DNA of 64,000 bases from assembly GCF_000962805.1 (NCBI RefSeq), contig NZ_JZTW01000001.1, forward strand, positions 62,001 through 126,000, written 5' to 3'. A model generated the notes under the pieces. It had not been told where the DNA came from, did no database searches, and saw only the letters and a program-made list of their open reading frames with translations. Within the stretch, counting starts at the first letter, position 1; every line of letters begins with the position of its first letter. Origin of the DNA: Pseudarthrobacter chlorophenolicus. Lineage in GTDB: Bacteria > Actinomycetota > Actinomycetes > Actinomycetales > Micrococcaceae. Below are positions 25,154 through 33,555 of the stretch, one piece after another. The position numbers were made by a program, and so were the translations under genes.

Positions 25154-25447
25154 CTAGCTGTTGTCCGGCTTGGCGAGGCTGTCGCTGTCCTCTTCCTTGG
25201 CCGGCTCATCGGAGAGCCCCTGCGGGGTCAGGTCCAGGCCTTCGCGGTCCTCGGGCGCTTCGGGGGCGTCGCCGGTTTCGGAAGCCTTCAGGCCGCCCGT
25301 GTCATCCAGTGCCGGGTTGGCGCCTTCCACCCCGGTGGGGTCCTTGGAACCGGAGCCTGAGCCCTGGTCGGAGCCAAGCGGCGCGGTGCTGCTGGATCCG
25401 GTGTTGGTGGGATCGTTCTCTTCGCTCGGAGTGGGGTCGTTCGTCAT
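25154..25447 (-). CDS. small acidic disordered protein between pta and ackA
   Basis: 97-residue protein very rich in Asp, Glu, Ser, Pro and Gly, with no hydrophobic segment and no predicted fold. A GAGAGGAC stretch precedes the ATG at 25447. Its 3' end faces the pta hairpin. It resembles the 19741 protein in composition but not clearly in sequence. No function can be given. Confidence 0.6.
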   Translation of the reverse strand: MTNDPTPSEENDPTNTGSSSTAPLGSDQGSGSGSKDPTGVEGANPALDDTGGLKASETGDAPEAPEDREGLDLTPQGLSDEPAKEEDSDSLAKPDNS

Positions 25448-25599
25448 TGGGGAAGTCCTCTCGACGTGGTCCAGCCTGTCCGCCGACCATAGGCACAGCC
25501 GGGGTCCAGGCGCAAGGAACCCGGCAGCGGCAAACCGCTGTCAGTGCCGCCACCTATAGTGGGGGTTGAACTGCAGAAGCAAGCCCCAGGAGGCCCCGC

Positions 25600-26760
25600 A
25601 TGCTCGTGCTCGTCATCAACTCCGGTTCGTCCTCGCTCAAATACCAGGTGCGCGATGTGGCCGCCGGGACGGTGCTGACCGAGGGGCTGATCGAGAAGAT
25701 CGGCATGGGCAATGGCGGTGACGGTGACGGTGAAATCGTGGGCCCGAGGGACCACGCGGAGGCGTTGGAACAGGTGGAAGCTGCCATCCATGACGAGCTG
25801 GGCGACCTGGAGCTCGGCGCCGTGGGTCACCGGGTGGTGCATGGCGGGGAGCGGTTCGCCGAACCGGTGCTGATCGATAACGAGATCACCCGCGCCATCG
25901 AGCGCCTCAACCCGCTGGCACCCCTGCACAACCCCGCCAACGTCCTGGGCATCCGCGCCATCACCAGAAAATGGCCGGACATGCCGCAGGTGGCCGTGTT
26001 CGACACCGCCTTCCACCGGACGCTTCCCGAACACGCCTGGCGGTACGCCGTCCCGGACGAGCTCTACACCAACCACGGCATCCGCCGGTATGGCTTCCAC
26101 GGCACCTCGCACGAGTACGTTGCACGCCGCGCCGCCGCGCTGCTGGACCTGCCCGTGGAGGAGTTCGACGCCGTCATCGCCCACCTGGGCAACGGCGCCT
26201 CCGTCACGGCCATCCAGGGCGGCCGCTCGGTGGATACGTCCATGGGCTTCACCCCGCTCGAGGGCCTGGTGATGGGCACGCGTTCCGGCGACCTGGACCC
26301 GTCCATCCTGGTGTTCCTGGGCCGTGCCGGCTGGACCCCCGAAGACCTGGATTCCATGCTCAACCGGGAGTCCGGGCTCAAGGGCCTGGCCGGCAACAAC
26401 GACATGCGCTCGGTGGTGGAGGCCTCCGAGGACGGCGATGCCAAAGCCACCATGGCGCTCGCCGTCACCTCCTACCGGCTGGCCAAGTACGTCGGCGGCT
26501 ACCACGTGGCCGTTGGCGGGGCCAAGGCGCTGGTGTTCACAGCGGGCATCGGCGAGAATTCCCACCAGTTCCGCGCGCTGGTGGCCGATCGCCTGGGCGC
26601 GCTGGGCATCGAGGTCGACGCCGGCCTGAATGCTGCCCGGTCCAAGGAACCGCGCATCATTTCCACGCCGCAGTCCGCCATCCCCGTCCTGGTGGTTCCC
26701 ACCGACGAGGAACGCGCCATCGCGGAGGCCACGGCCGCCGTCGCAGGTGCCGGCCGGTAA
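25600..26760 (+). CDS. ackA: acetate kinase
   Basis: Transfers phosphate between acetyl phosphate and ADP. The 386-residue product carries the N-terminal signature VLVINSGSSSLKYQV, the HRVVHGG motif, the catalytic region DTAFHRT, and the GFHGTSHEYV and ATP-binding GNGASV segments. AGGAGG precedes the ATG. It works with pta, 513 bp upstream. An acetyltransferase gene starts eight bases after its stop. Confidence 0.95.
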   Translation: MLVLVINSGSSSLKYQVRDVAAGTVLTEGLIEKIGMGNGGDGDGEIVGPRDHAEALEQVEAAIHDELGDLELGAVGHRVVHGGERFAEPVLIDNEITRAIERLNPLAPLHNPANVLGIRAITRKWPDMPQVAVFDTAFHRTLPEHAWRYAVPDELYTNHGIRRYGFHGTSHEYVARRAAALLDLPVEEFDAVIAHLGNGASVTAIQGGRSVDTSMGFTPLEGLVMGTRSGDLDPSILVFLGRAGWTPEDLDSMLNRESGLKGLAGNNDMRSVVEASEDGDAKATMALAVTSYRLAKYVGGYHVAVGGAKALVFTAGIGENSHQFRALVADRLGALGIEVDAGLNAARSKEPRIISTPQSAIPVLVVPTDEERAIAEATAAVAGAGR

Positions 26761-26768
26761 CCGCCACC

Positions 26769-27347
26769 GTGGTGGACATCGCGCTACCCATCCATACGGA
26801 GCGCCTGGTCCTGCGGCGCTTCGAAGCCGGAGACCTGGAGGCCTTCCACGCCTACCACTCGCTGGCGGAGACCGCCCGTTTCCTGCCCGGGCCGGCCAAG
26901 AGCTACACCAAATCGATGGAGTCGGTGGGAAAGTACGCCAACTTCGTTTATGAGAAGGAAGGCGACTGGCTCTGCCTGGCCATCGAAGCCAACGCTGAGC
27001 CCGGGCTGCTCGGAGAAGTGGTGCTGAAGTGGCTTCCAGGCCGGGGCCAGGCGGAAGTCGGGTGGTCCATGGCGCCGCAGGCACGCGGCAAGGGCTACGC
27101 CACCGAAGCCGCGGCGGCGGTCCTGGACCTCGGCTTCGGAGAGCTTGGCCTGCGCCGGATTGAAGCAAGGCTGGACGAACTCAACACCGCCTCCGCCGCG
27201 CTCTGCAAGCGCCTGGGCATGCGGCTGGAGGGCCGCCACGTGGACAAATGGTTCTACAAGGACCAATGGGCCACGGAGATGATCTACGCGGTCCTCGCCG
27301 ACGAGTGGCGTGGAGGTGCTGCAGGAGGCCCTACGCCCGCCCCTTGA
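26769..27347 (+). CDS. GNAT family N-acetyltransferase
   Basis: 192-residue RimJ/RimL-type acetyltransferase: IHTERLVLRRFEAGDLEAF at the start, a GLLGEVVLKW strand, then EVGWSMAPQARGKGYATEAAAAVL, which holds the acetyl-CoA loop Q/R-x-x-G-x-G/A. The start is GTG 26769 or 26772; neither has a clear ribosome site, so it may be translated by coupling to ackA. Its last 17 bases overlap the convergent SQR gene. The acceptor is unknown. Confidence 0.8.
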   Translation: MVDIALPIHTERLVLRRFEAGDLEAFHAYHSLAETARFLPGPAKSYTKSMESVGKYANFVYEKEGDWLCLAIEANAEPGLLGEVVLKWLPGRGQAEVGWSMAPQARGKGYATEAAAAVLDLGFGELGLRRIEARLDELNTASAALCKRLGMRLEGRHVDKWFYKDQWATEMIYAVLADEWRGGAAGGPTPAP

Positions 27348-28527
27348 GGATCAGGTTCCAGTAGACCTGCGGAAAGATGTCGCGGTCCACCACCCAGGAC
27401 GCTTTGCTTTCGTTCCAGGTGGGGATCCGGGGAATGGTGGGCATGGGCCGGTACCGGTCGTCGAATTCGGCGAACACCACGGTGTCGCGTGAAACGGTGA
27501 ACGGGCAGACCGAGTAGCCGTTGTACTTCTGCGTGAGCGGCTTTCCCTTCCGGGCGGCCACCAGGTTCTTGGCCAAGACCTTGGTCTGCTTGCGCAATGC
27601 CCCGCCGGACTTTGAGTTGGTGGTGCCGGCGGCGTCACCCAGGGACCAGACGTTGGGGTACCGCAGGTGGCGGAGGGTCTGCCGGTCCACCTCCACGAAG
27701 CCGCCCTTGTCCGCCGGGGCCGGGAGGTCGGTGGCCTTCAGCCAGTCCGGGGCGGACTGCGGCGGCACTGCGTTGAGGACGTCGTACTGCAGGGTCTCGC
27801 TGCCGCCGGTGGAAACGTTGCGGATGGTCGCTTCCCTGCGTGCTGCATCCACGGACACCAGTTCGCTGTCCGTCCGCAGTTCGACGCCGTACTCGGCGAT
27901 CTTCCGGTCCAGCTCGCGGTCCACTTCCGGCACACCGAACACGGTGGGGTAGGGCTGGACCATCACCACGCGGATCTTGTCCAGGACGCCCTGCTGCCGC
28001 CAGTAGTCGCAGGCCAGGTACATGGGCTTCTGGCTGGCTCCGCCGCATTTGATGGGCCCGGCAGGCATGGTGAAAACGGCCGTCCCCGAGGTCAGGCCGC
28101 TGAGGAGCGTCCAGGCTTTCGACGCCAGCTCGAACTCGTAGTGCGTGGCGCCATGCGGCGAATGGACAGCATCAGCCAGGCCCGGCACGGCGTCCCAGTC
28201 ATACTGCAGCCCCGGGCAGACTACCAGCTGCCCGTAGCCAACCGTTGAACCGGATGCCAGCGTGACGGTGTTGGTGTTCGCGTCCACGTCCACGGCGGCG
28301 TCCCGGATCCATTCGACGCCGGGCGGCGTCACCGCGGCCTGGCTCCGGACGGCCTCCTTCGCCTGGGCGCGGCCGCCGGCAATGTGGGAGAACAGCGGCT
28401 GGTAGAAGTGGTGGTCCTTGGGCTCGATGAGGGCCACATCCTCCACCCCGTAACGCTCCAGCCGCGCCGCCAGCGATACCCCCGCGTTGCCGCCGCCAAT
28501 GATGACCACTTCATGCAAAGCGGCCAC
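27331..28527 (-). CDS. sqr: sulfide:quinone oxidoreductase, type II-like
   Basis: Membrane-associated flavoprotein that oxidises sulfide and reduces quinone. 398 residues with an N-terminal FAD motif VIIGGGNAGVSLAARL and two conserved cysteines, Cys161 (GPIKCGGASQKP) and Cys341 (YSVCPF), matching the redox pair of type II (mitochondrial-like) SQR. A second FAD contact is LGDAAGTTNSKSGGA near 297-310. Lacking a third catalytic cysteine is expected of this type. It follows the DUF2945 gene by four bases and probably detoxifies sulfide. No persulfide dioxygenase or rhodanese is adjacent. Confidence 0.85.
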   Translation of the reverse strand: MAALHEVVIIGGGNAGVSLAARLERYGVEDVALIEPKDHHFYQPLFSHIAGGRAQAKEAVRSQAAVTPPGVEWIRDAAVDVDANTNTVTLASGSTVGYGQLVVCPGLQYDWDAVPGLADAVHSPHGATHYEFELASKAWTLLSGLTSGTAVFTMPAGPIKCGGASQKPMYLACDYWRQQGVLDKIRVVMVQPYPTVFGVPEVDRELDRKIAEYGVELRTDSELVSVDAARREATIRNVSTGGSETLQYDVLNAVPPQSAPDWLKATDLPAPADKGGFVEVDRQTLRHLRYPNVWSLGDAAGTTNSKSGGALRKQTKVLAKNLVAARKGKPLTQKYNGYSVCPFTVSRDTVVFAEFDDRYRPMPTIPRIPTWNESKASWVVDRDIFPQVYWNLILKGRA

Positions 28528-28531
28528 GGCG

Positions 28532-28738
28532 CTACTTCTTTTCGGTCAGTGCCGACGCTTTGTGCGCTGCCCGGGCGCCGGTCTTGTCCGACTCCACCAC
28601 GTACTGCGGCTCATCCTTGCTGGCACGGTGCGTGTTGCCGTCCAGTTCAAAGTCGCTGGTCTTCTTCTCCACGATCTTGCCGTGCGTCTTGCCCTGGGAG
28701 GTGTTCCACTCCACGTGCGTTCCCTTGCTGAGTGACAT
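28532..28738 (-). CDS. DUF2945/hypervirulence-associated TUDOR-like protein
   Basis: 68-residue protein with the short SH3-like pattern GTHVEWNTSQGKTHGKIVEK and a YVVESDKTGARAAHKASAL end, matching DUF2945. Members are small cytosolic proteins of unknown function. It is the first gene of a two-gene unit with the SQR (four-base gap), a strong sign of co-transcription. A GGAGC-type site precedes the ATG. Confidence 0.85.
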   Translation of the reverse strand: MSLSKGTHVEWNTSQGKTHGKIVEKKTSDFELDGNTHRASKDEPQYVVESDKTGARAAHKASALTEKK

Positions 28739-28877
28739 TGCTTGCTCCTTCGGATGCCGACGGCGGAAAACAACTGCCCAACAATAGTAAGCATGATGAT
28801 CTTTTCTCGGGTACCCAAAGTTGGCGCACAGATATCCGCGCGGCCGGCTTTCCCCGGGCGCGGCGCCAAGGCCGGCA

Positions 28878-28906
28878 TACGACGGCGGCGCCCACCCGCC
28901 GTCGTA
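28878..28906 (-). terminator. 11-bp hairpin after S9 peptidase gene
   Basis: TACGACGGCGG at 28878-28888 pairs with 28896-28906 around a 7-base loop. It lies 33 bp past the peptidase stop on its strand and upstream of the DUF2945 gene. Confidence 0.65.
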
Positions 28907-28938
28907 CGCCCTGCTTCAGCTGGACTGCTCCAGCCGGA

Positions 28939-31176
28939 CTACTTCAGCCCGGCCCCCGGCAGCAGTTCCGTGGCGCCGAGCGAATCGGCGATGAACGCGT
29001 AGTCCCAGGCCCGTTCGCGCCACTGCACGTACCGCCCGGACGCGCCGCCGTGGCCGCCGTCCATTTCGATCTTCATGAGGATGGGCTCGGACCCGGTGGT
29101 GCGGGTCCGCAGTTCCTGCACCCATTTGGCGGGCTCCACGTAGAGGACCCGGGTGTCATTGAAGGACGTCACGGCGGCGATCTTGGGGTAGGCCACCTCC
29201 CGCACGTTTTCGTAGGGGGAGTAGGACTTCATGTACGCATACACATCGGCGTCGGTAATCGGGTTGCCCCATTCCTCCCACTCAAGGGCCGAGAGCGGCA
29301 GGTCCGGGTCCAGGATGCTGGTGAGCGGGTCCACGAACGGCACCTGGGCTACCACGGCCGCGTACTTTTCCGGTGCCATGTTGGCGATGGCGCCCATCAG
29401 CAAGCCGCCCGCCGAGCCGCCCAGTGCCGCGATCCGCGCCGGGTCCACCCACCCGGAATTGGCCAGCCAGTCCGTGGCGTCCACAAAATCCGTGAACGTG
29501 TTCTTCTTGGTGAGCTTCTTGCCGTCCTCGTACCAGTGCCGGCCCAGCTCACCGCCGCCGCGGATGTGGGCGATCACGAACACCACGCCGCGGTCCAGCA
29601 GCGAGAGCCGCGCGATGCCGAAGTTCGGATCCATGCTCAGCTCGTAGGAGCCGTACCCGTACACCAGGCCAGCCGCCGTCGAATCCTGCCTGACGCTTTT
29701 GTGCCGGAGGACGGACAGCGGGATGCGGGTGCCGTCCGCCGCCGTGGCCCATTCCCGGGTGGCCACGTAGTCGCTGCCGTCGTAGCCGCCTAGCACCGGG
29801 CTCTCTTTGCGCAGCAGCTGCTCGCCGGCGGGCTGCTCCGCGGTGGGCAGGACGAAGTCGTAAATGCGCGACGGCGTGAAGTAGGACGTGTAGCCCAGCC
29901 GGATCACGGGTGCCTCATAGTCCGAGCCGCCCACCCCGGCGGTGTAGAGCTCCTCGTCAAACGCCGGCTCCACCGGTTCCTGCTGCGCGGCCGTGCCCAG
30001 CCCGGCGAGTCCCATCACCTGGACGCGCTCGATGGTGTCCTTGCGGATGGAGACGATGAGGTGCGTGGAGGTGACGCCGGCGCCGTTGACGCGGACGTCG
30101 TCGGAATGTTCGACGACGGTCTGCCAGGCCTGCTCCGCCAGCGGCTTTGCCAGCTCGGCCGGGTCGGCCAGGGAGACCATGGAGTTGATGGCGCCGCGGT
30201 TGTGGGCGAGGAGGATCTTTTCGGCCTTGACGCCGTCCGGGCCGTCGAGCAGGAACGGCTCCGCCTCATACAGGACGCGCTCATCCCGGGAGATGACAGT
30301 GGTGACTTCCTGCGCGGGATCATCGAACCGGAGCAGGCGGGTTTCGCTGTACTCGGAGCAGCCGATTCCCAGTACCAGGTAGCGCCGGTCAGAGGAGAGC
30401 TCGAAGCCCAGCCACATGGCGGTGTCGTCCTCCTGGTAGATCACCGTGTCCTCGCTGACCGGGGTGCCCAGGACGTGCGCCTTCACCTGGTACGGGCGCC
30501 ACGAGTCATCCACCACGGTGTAGAAAATACGGGTGCCGTCGGGGGAGAAGCTGACGCCGTAGAAGATGTTCTCAATGACGTCCGGCAGCAGCTCGCCGGT
30601 GCGGAGGTCCTTGATCCGGAGGGTGAAGCGTTCGTCGCCGGAATTGTCCACGGCGTAGGCGTAGAGGGTGCCGTCCACTGTCACAGCGGTGCCGCCCACG
30701 GAGAAGAAGGGCTTCCCCTCGGCCTCGATGTTGCCGTCCAGCAGGACTTCCTCACCGGGGATTTCGACGCCGGGCTCCACGGCCGGCGGGGTCCAGTCGG
30801 CGATCCTGTCACCGGTGTCGCTGGCGCGGACACGGCACTGGATGCCGTATTCCTTGCCCTCCACCGAGCGGCTGAAGTACCACCAGCCGTCCTTGCGGTG
30901 CGGAACCGAAAGGTCCGTTTCCTGGGTGCGGCCCTTGATCTCCTGGAAGATGGCTTCGCGCAGTGGCTCCTGGTGGGCGGTGACCGCTTCCTGGTAGGAA
31001 TTCTCAGCCTTCAGGTGCGCTACCACCTCGGCAGACTCCTTGTCCCGCAGCCACTCGTAGTTGTCCACGAAGGTGTCCCCGTGGTGAGTCCTTTCGGTGG
31101 GCACCTTTTTGGCCACGGGCGGGGTGGCGGTTGATGCGGGCGTGCTGGCGGAATCGTGCAGCGGAGTGGAGGTCAT
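28939..31176 (-). CDS. S9 family prolyl oligopeptidase (oligopeptidase B-like)
   Basis: 745-residue cytosolic serine peptidase that cuts short peptides, probably after basic residues. A seven-blade beta-propeller occupies about residues 80-440. The C-terminal alpha/beta-hydrolase domain has the nucleophile elbow GGSAGGLLMG and the histidine in GGHGGASGR. The ATG at 31176 (MTSTPLHDS) lacks a ribosome site, but TATATT lies six bases before it, so the message may be leaderless. Family identity is firm; cleavage preference is inferred. Confidence 0.9.
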   Translation of the reverse strand: MTSTPLHDSASTPASTATPPVAKKVPTERTHHGDTFVDNYEWLRDKESAEVVAHLKAENSYQEAVTAHQEPLREAIFQEIKGRTQETDLSVPHRKDGWWYFSRSVEGKEYGIQCRVRASDTGDRIADWTPPAVEPGVEIPGEEVLLDGNIEAEGKPFFSVGGTAVTVDGTLYAYAVDNSGDERFTLRIKDLRTGELLPDVIENIFYGVSFSPDGTRIFYTVVDDSWRPYQVKAHVLGTPVSEDTVIYQEDDTAMWLGFELSSDRRYLVLGIGCSEYSETRLLRFDDPAQEVTTVISRDERVLYEAEPFLLDGPDGVKAEKILLAHNRGAINSMVSLADPAELAKPLAEQAWQTVVEHSDDVRVNGAGVTSTHLIVSIRKDTIERVQVMGLAGLGTAAQQEPVEPAFDEELYTAGVGGSDYEAPVIRLGYTSYFTPSRIYDFVLPTAEQPAGEQLLRKESPVLGGYDGSDYVATREWATAADGTRIPLSVLRHKSVRQDSTAAGLVYGYGSYELSMDPNFGIARLSLLDRGVVFVIAHIRGGGELGRHWYEDGKKLTKKNTFTDFVDATDWLANSGWVDPARIAALGGSAGGLLMGAIANMAPEKYAAVVAQVPFVDPLTSILDPDLPLSALEWEEWGNPITDADVYAYMKSYSPYENVREVAYPKIAAVTSFNDTRVLYVEPAKWVQELRTRTTGSEPILMKIEMDGGHGGASGRYVQWRERAWDYAFIADSLGATELLPGAGLK

Positions 31177-31248
31177 GGACTCAATATATAGACCGGGCAC
31201 CCCGCTGTGGCCGGCGTTCGCTACCGGGGAAGAACGCCCAGCAGTCGT

Positions 31249-31309
31249 GTTGCTCCATCACTTTTGGTTCCTAAAACCCGGGTTTAGGGACCAAAACTGA
31301 TAGAGCAAC
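31249..31309. repeat. family A long inverted repeat, copy A2
   Basis: A 61-bp imperfect inverted repeat related to A1 and A3, starting GTTGCTCCATCACTTTTGG. The arms differ at a few positions and by one base in the A-run. It lies between two divergent genes (S9 peptidase and the 31409 gene), so it follows neither gene's 3' end. Confidence 0.85.
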
Positions 31310-31408
31310 CGGGGAGGGGAAGGGGGAGGGGAGCCTGTTGGGAGGGAGGGTGCAGGCGTATCGTGTTCAGTTCAAGGCACATCCGCCCAGCCTGAGAAGG
31401 GAAGTTCC

Positions 31409-31606
31409 ATGACCATCCCGCCAGTGCACGAACCGTCGCCGTTCCCGCCGGAGCCCGGCCCGGATCCAACAGCGCCCGATCCCACGCAGCCCGGACACCC
31501 CGGTCCGCCTGCCCCCAGCCCTTTCCCGACGCCCGAACCGCCGGGGCCGCTGCCCGTGCCGGATCCGGGCCCGGCGCCGCTCCGCCCTGATCCCACCCGG
31601 GATTAG
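31409..31606 (+). CDS. proline-rich 65-residue protein
   Basis: Small protein with about two thirds Pro, Gly, Asp, Glu and Ala, including PPEPGPDP and [11 protein letters not shown]. No hydrophobic segment or signal. GAAGGGAAG precedes the ATG and a rho-independent terminator follows, which supports a real transcription unit. It may be disordered. No function recognised. Confidence 0.55.
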   Translation: MTIPPVHEPSPFPPEPGPDPTAPDPTQPGHPGPPAPSPFPTPEPPGPLPVPDPGPAPLRPDPTRD

Positions 31607-31628
31607 CCAGCACCACGAACCTGTCGAA

Positions 31629-31663
31629 GGGGCCCTCTGCACAACGTGCGGAAGGCCCCTTTT
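31629..31663 (+). terminator. rho-independent terminator after 31409 gene
   Basis: GGGGCC (31629-31634) pairs with GGCCCC (31654-31659), with inner pairing CTGCAC/GTGCGG, followed by TTTT. It starts 22 bp after the stop codon. Confidence 0.85.
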
Positions 31664-31749
31664 ACTTGCCCCGGGGAGTACGGGCAGCGCTAAAAAATTG
31701 TCACCGGACGGGCTTGCGAACCTTCGCCGCTGGTGCTAAAAAATCTATA

Positions 31750-31771
31750 TCAGCCACCATAGATCGGCTGA
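31750..31771. promoter_or_regulatory. inverted repeat in the hsp20 upstream region
   Basis: TCAGCC and GGCTGA are separated by ten bases, just after an A/T-rich CTATAT element at 31745-31750 and 38 bp before the hsp20 start. Two copies of GCTAAAAAAT (31689-31698 and 31735-31744) precede it. The site does not match the HspR HAIR consensus. It is a candidate operator only. Confidence 0.4.
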
Positions 31772-31809
31772 GAGAATCAGTGTTGGACCACCCTAAGAGG
31801 AGGAAAGCC

Positions 31810-32232
31810 ATGTTGATGCGAACCGATCCGTTCCGCGAGCTGGACAGGCTGGCCCAGCAGGTCCTCGGCACAGCAGCCCGCCCGGCAGCGATGCCGATGG
31901 ACGCCTGGCGGGAGGGCCATGACTTTGTTGTCGCATTTGACCTTCCCGGAGTGTCGCCCGAGTCGGTGGACCTGGATGTGGAACGGAACGTCCTGACCGT
32001 CCGGGCAGAACGGCCGGACCCCACCGGCAAGGACACCGAACTGATCGCTTCCGAACGGCCCCGCGGCGTCTTCAGCCGCCAGCTGATCCTCGGCGACACC
32101 CTGGATACGGAGAACGTAAAGGCCAGCTACGACGCCGGTGTCCTGACGTTGCGGATTCCTGTCGCAGAGAAGGCCAAGCCGCGCAAGATCGAGATTGAGA
32201 CGAAGGGGACCAAGCAGGAAATCGCAGCCTAG
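31810..32232 (+). CDS. Hsp20/alpha-crystallin small heat shock protein
   Basis: 140-residue ATP-independent chaperone that holds unfolding proteins. The alpha-crystallin domain spans about residues 35-125, with [22 protein letters not shown] and the closing GVLTLRIPV motif. The C-terminal tail lacks an obvious I-x-I but ends KPRKIEIE, where IEI could serve. AGGAGG precedes the ATG at 31810. A long A/T-rich upstream region with repeats suggests regulated expression. Confidence 0.92.
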   Translation: MLMRTDPFRELDRLAQQVLGTAARPAAMPMDAWREGHDFVVAFDLPGVSPESVDLDVERNVLTVRAERPDPTGKDTELIASERPRGVFSRQLILGDTLDTENVKASYDAGVLTLRIPVAEKAKPRKIEIETKGTKQEIAA

Positions 32233-32601
32233 TTTTTCCAGGATCGGGACGTCGGGGCCTTTGTGTTGACTGCCTCTTTGGGCGTTTCGCCACTCTGTGC
32301 ACGCCACCGCGCCAGACAGCGCACCGGCAGCATGTGCGCTGATGTCCCGAGGCGGCGGCCCTCCGGCTCCGGCCGGGGGGCCGTCCAAGTTACCGGCGGG
32401 GATGCCTTGTGGTGACGGGCCCGCCGGTGTAGAACGAATGGACCGGGAGGATCCGAACGCGTTGTATCTGCCAGTCTTGGGCGGTTTGCCGTTAAGGAAC
32501 GCCACAGCGCCGGTAGCGCATCGGCAGTTGCGAGTGATCCCCTCCGAATACGGTGGCCCTCCGCGATAACGCTGGGGGCCATCGCTTGCCCGGGGCGGAA
32601 T
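32233..32601. other. 369-bp intergenic region with no supported gene
   Basis: A reading frame at 32297-32569 could give about 90 residues, but it has no ribosome site and a composition unlike its neighbours. No RNA gene, repeat or strong terminator was recognised. Confidence 0.5.
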
Positions 32602-33555
32602 CTAGGTGCCCAGCTCCAACATCAGTGCCGGCAATTCGAAGGCCAGTTCCCGGGCCAGGAAGCCCAGTGGCCCCATCCTGCTGGCCAGGCGGTCCGCCGC
32701 TGCCGCATGCAGGTGCGTTCCCCAGCAGGCGGCCTGAGCGGCGGTGGTGCCCCGGGCCCGCACGCCGGCGATCGCCCCGGCCAGGACATCCCCGCTGCCC
32801 GAGGTGCCCAGGCCGCCGTAGCCCGTGGTGATCTTCCACAGTTGGGACTCCTCCGGGCCAACGCCTGGCGGCCGCGCGATCAGCCCCTGGCAGCTCACCA
32901 CCGCGCCGAACCGGCGGGCGATTTCGGCCACGTCCTTTTCCAGGTCATCGGCGTCCCGGCCCAGCAGGATCCCGGCCTCGGTGGGGTTCGGAGTCAGGAG
33001 GAGCCGTCCCCGCCACGGGTCAATCTGATCCTCCAGCTCCGCGAGCGCGGCCAGCGCGAACGCGTCGAGGACGACGGCGGGGCCTCCTTCGCTGCGGGCG
33101 GCGCCGGAGCCGGTGCCGCCGTCGTCGTTGTCGCCGGCTTCCTCCCGCGCGAGGAGGGCTTCAAGAAGCTCCCGTGCCAGGTCCGGGTGGTCAAGTCCGG
33201 GTCCCACCAGGATGGCATCGGCGGAGTCGAGGGAGGACCCGATCCTGTCCACACCGTCCGCGGTAACCGATCCGCCGGCGGTTTCCGGCAGTCCGATGGC
33301 GCCGCACTCGGGCAGGGCAACACCCATTTGGACCGCCACGGATTCGGCCACGGCGAGCGTCAGCTTCCCTGCGCCGGCCCGCAGTGCTGCGGTACCTGCC
33401 AGGAGCGCAGCCCCCGGGGTGTTCCGTGCACCGCCCACCACCAGAACCGAGCCGCGCGAGTACTTGTCCTCGCCGGGGGACGGCAGCGGCCAGTCCCGCA
33501 GCAGCGACGGCGTAACCAGCTGCGCACCGGAGTCAGCGCGGGCGGACACTGGCAT
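32602..33555 (-). CDS. nnrD: ADP-dependent NAD(P)HX dehydratase
   Basis: Repairs hydrated NADH/NADPH using ADP. About 317 residues, ribokinase-like fold, with GSVLVVGGARNTPGAALLAG near the start, the nucleotide segment LLLTPNPTEAGILLG, and the signature GTSGSGDVLAGAIAG carrying the catalytic Asp. The start is uncertain: ATG 33555 is used; ATG 33564 and GTG 33549 are possible. It overlaps the histidine phosphatase gene by about 20 bases. The usual epimerase partner domain (NnrE) is not fused to it or adjacent. Confidence 0.85.
   Translation of the reverse strand: MPVSARADSGAQLVTPSLLRDWPLPSPGEDKYSRGSVLVVGGARNTPGAALLAGTAALRAGAGKLTLAVAESVAVQMGVALPECGAIGLPETAGGSVTADGVDRIGSSLDSADAILVGPGLDHPDLARELLEALLAREEAGDNDDGGTGSGAARSEGGPAVVLDAFALAALAELEDQIDPWRGRLLLTPNPTEAGILLGRDADDLEKDVAEIARRFGAVVSCQGLIARPPGVGPEESQLWKITTGYGGLGTSGSGDVLAGAIAGVRARGTTAAQAACWGTHLHAAAADRLASRMGPLGFLARELAFELPALMLELGT

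Noticed and set aside
31689-31744. HspR/HAIR or CIRCE element before hsp20
   Set aside because: The inverted and direct repeats present do not match the CTTGAGT-N7-ACTCAAG or CIRCE patterns.
32297-32569. 90-codon frame after hsp20
   Set aside because: No ribosome site, no domain, composition unlike neighbours.
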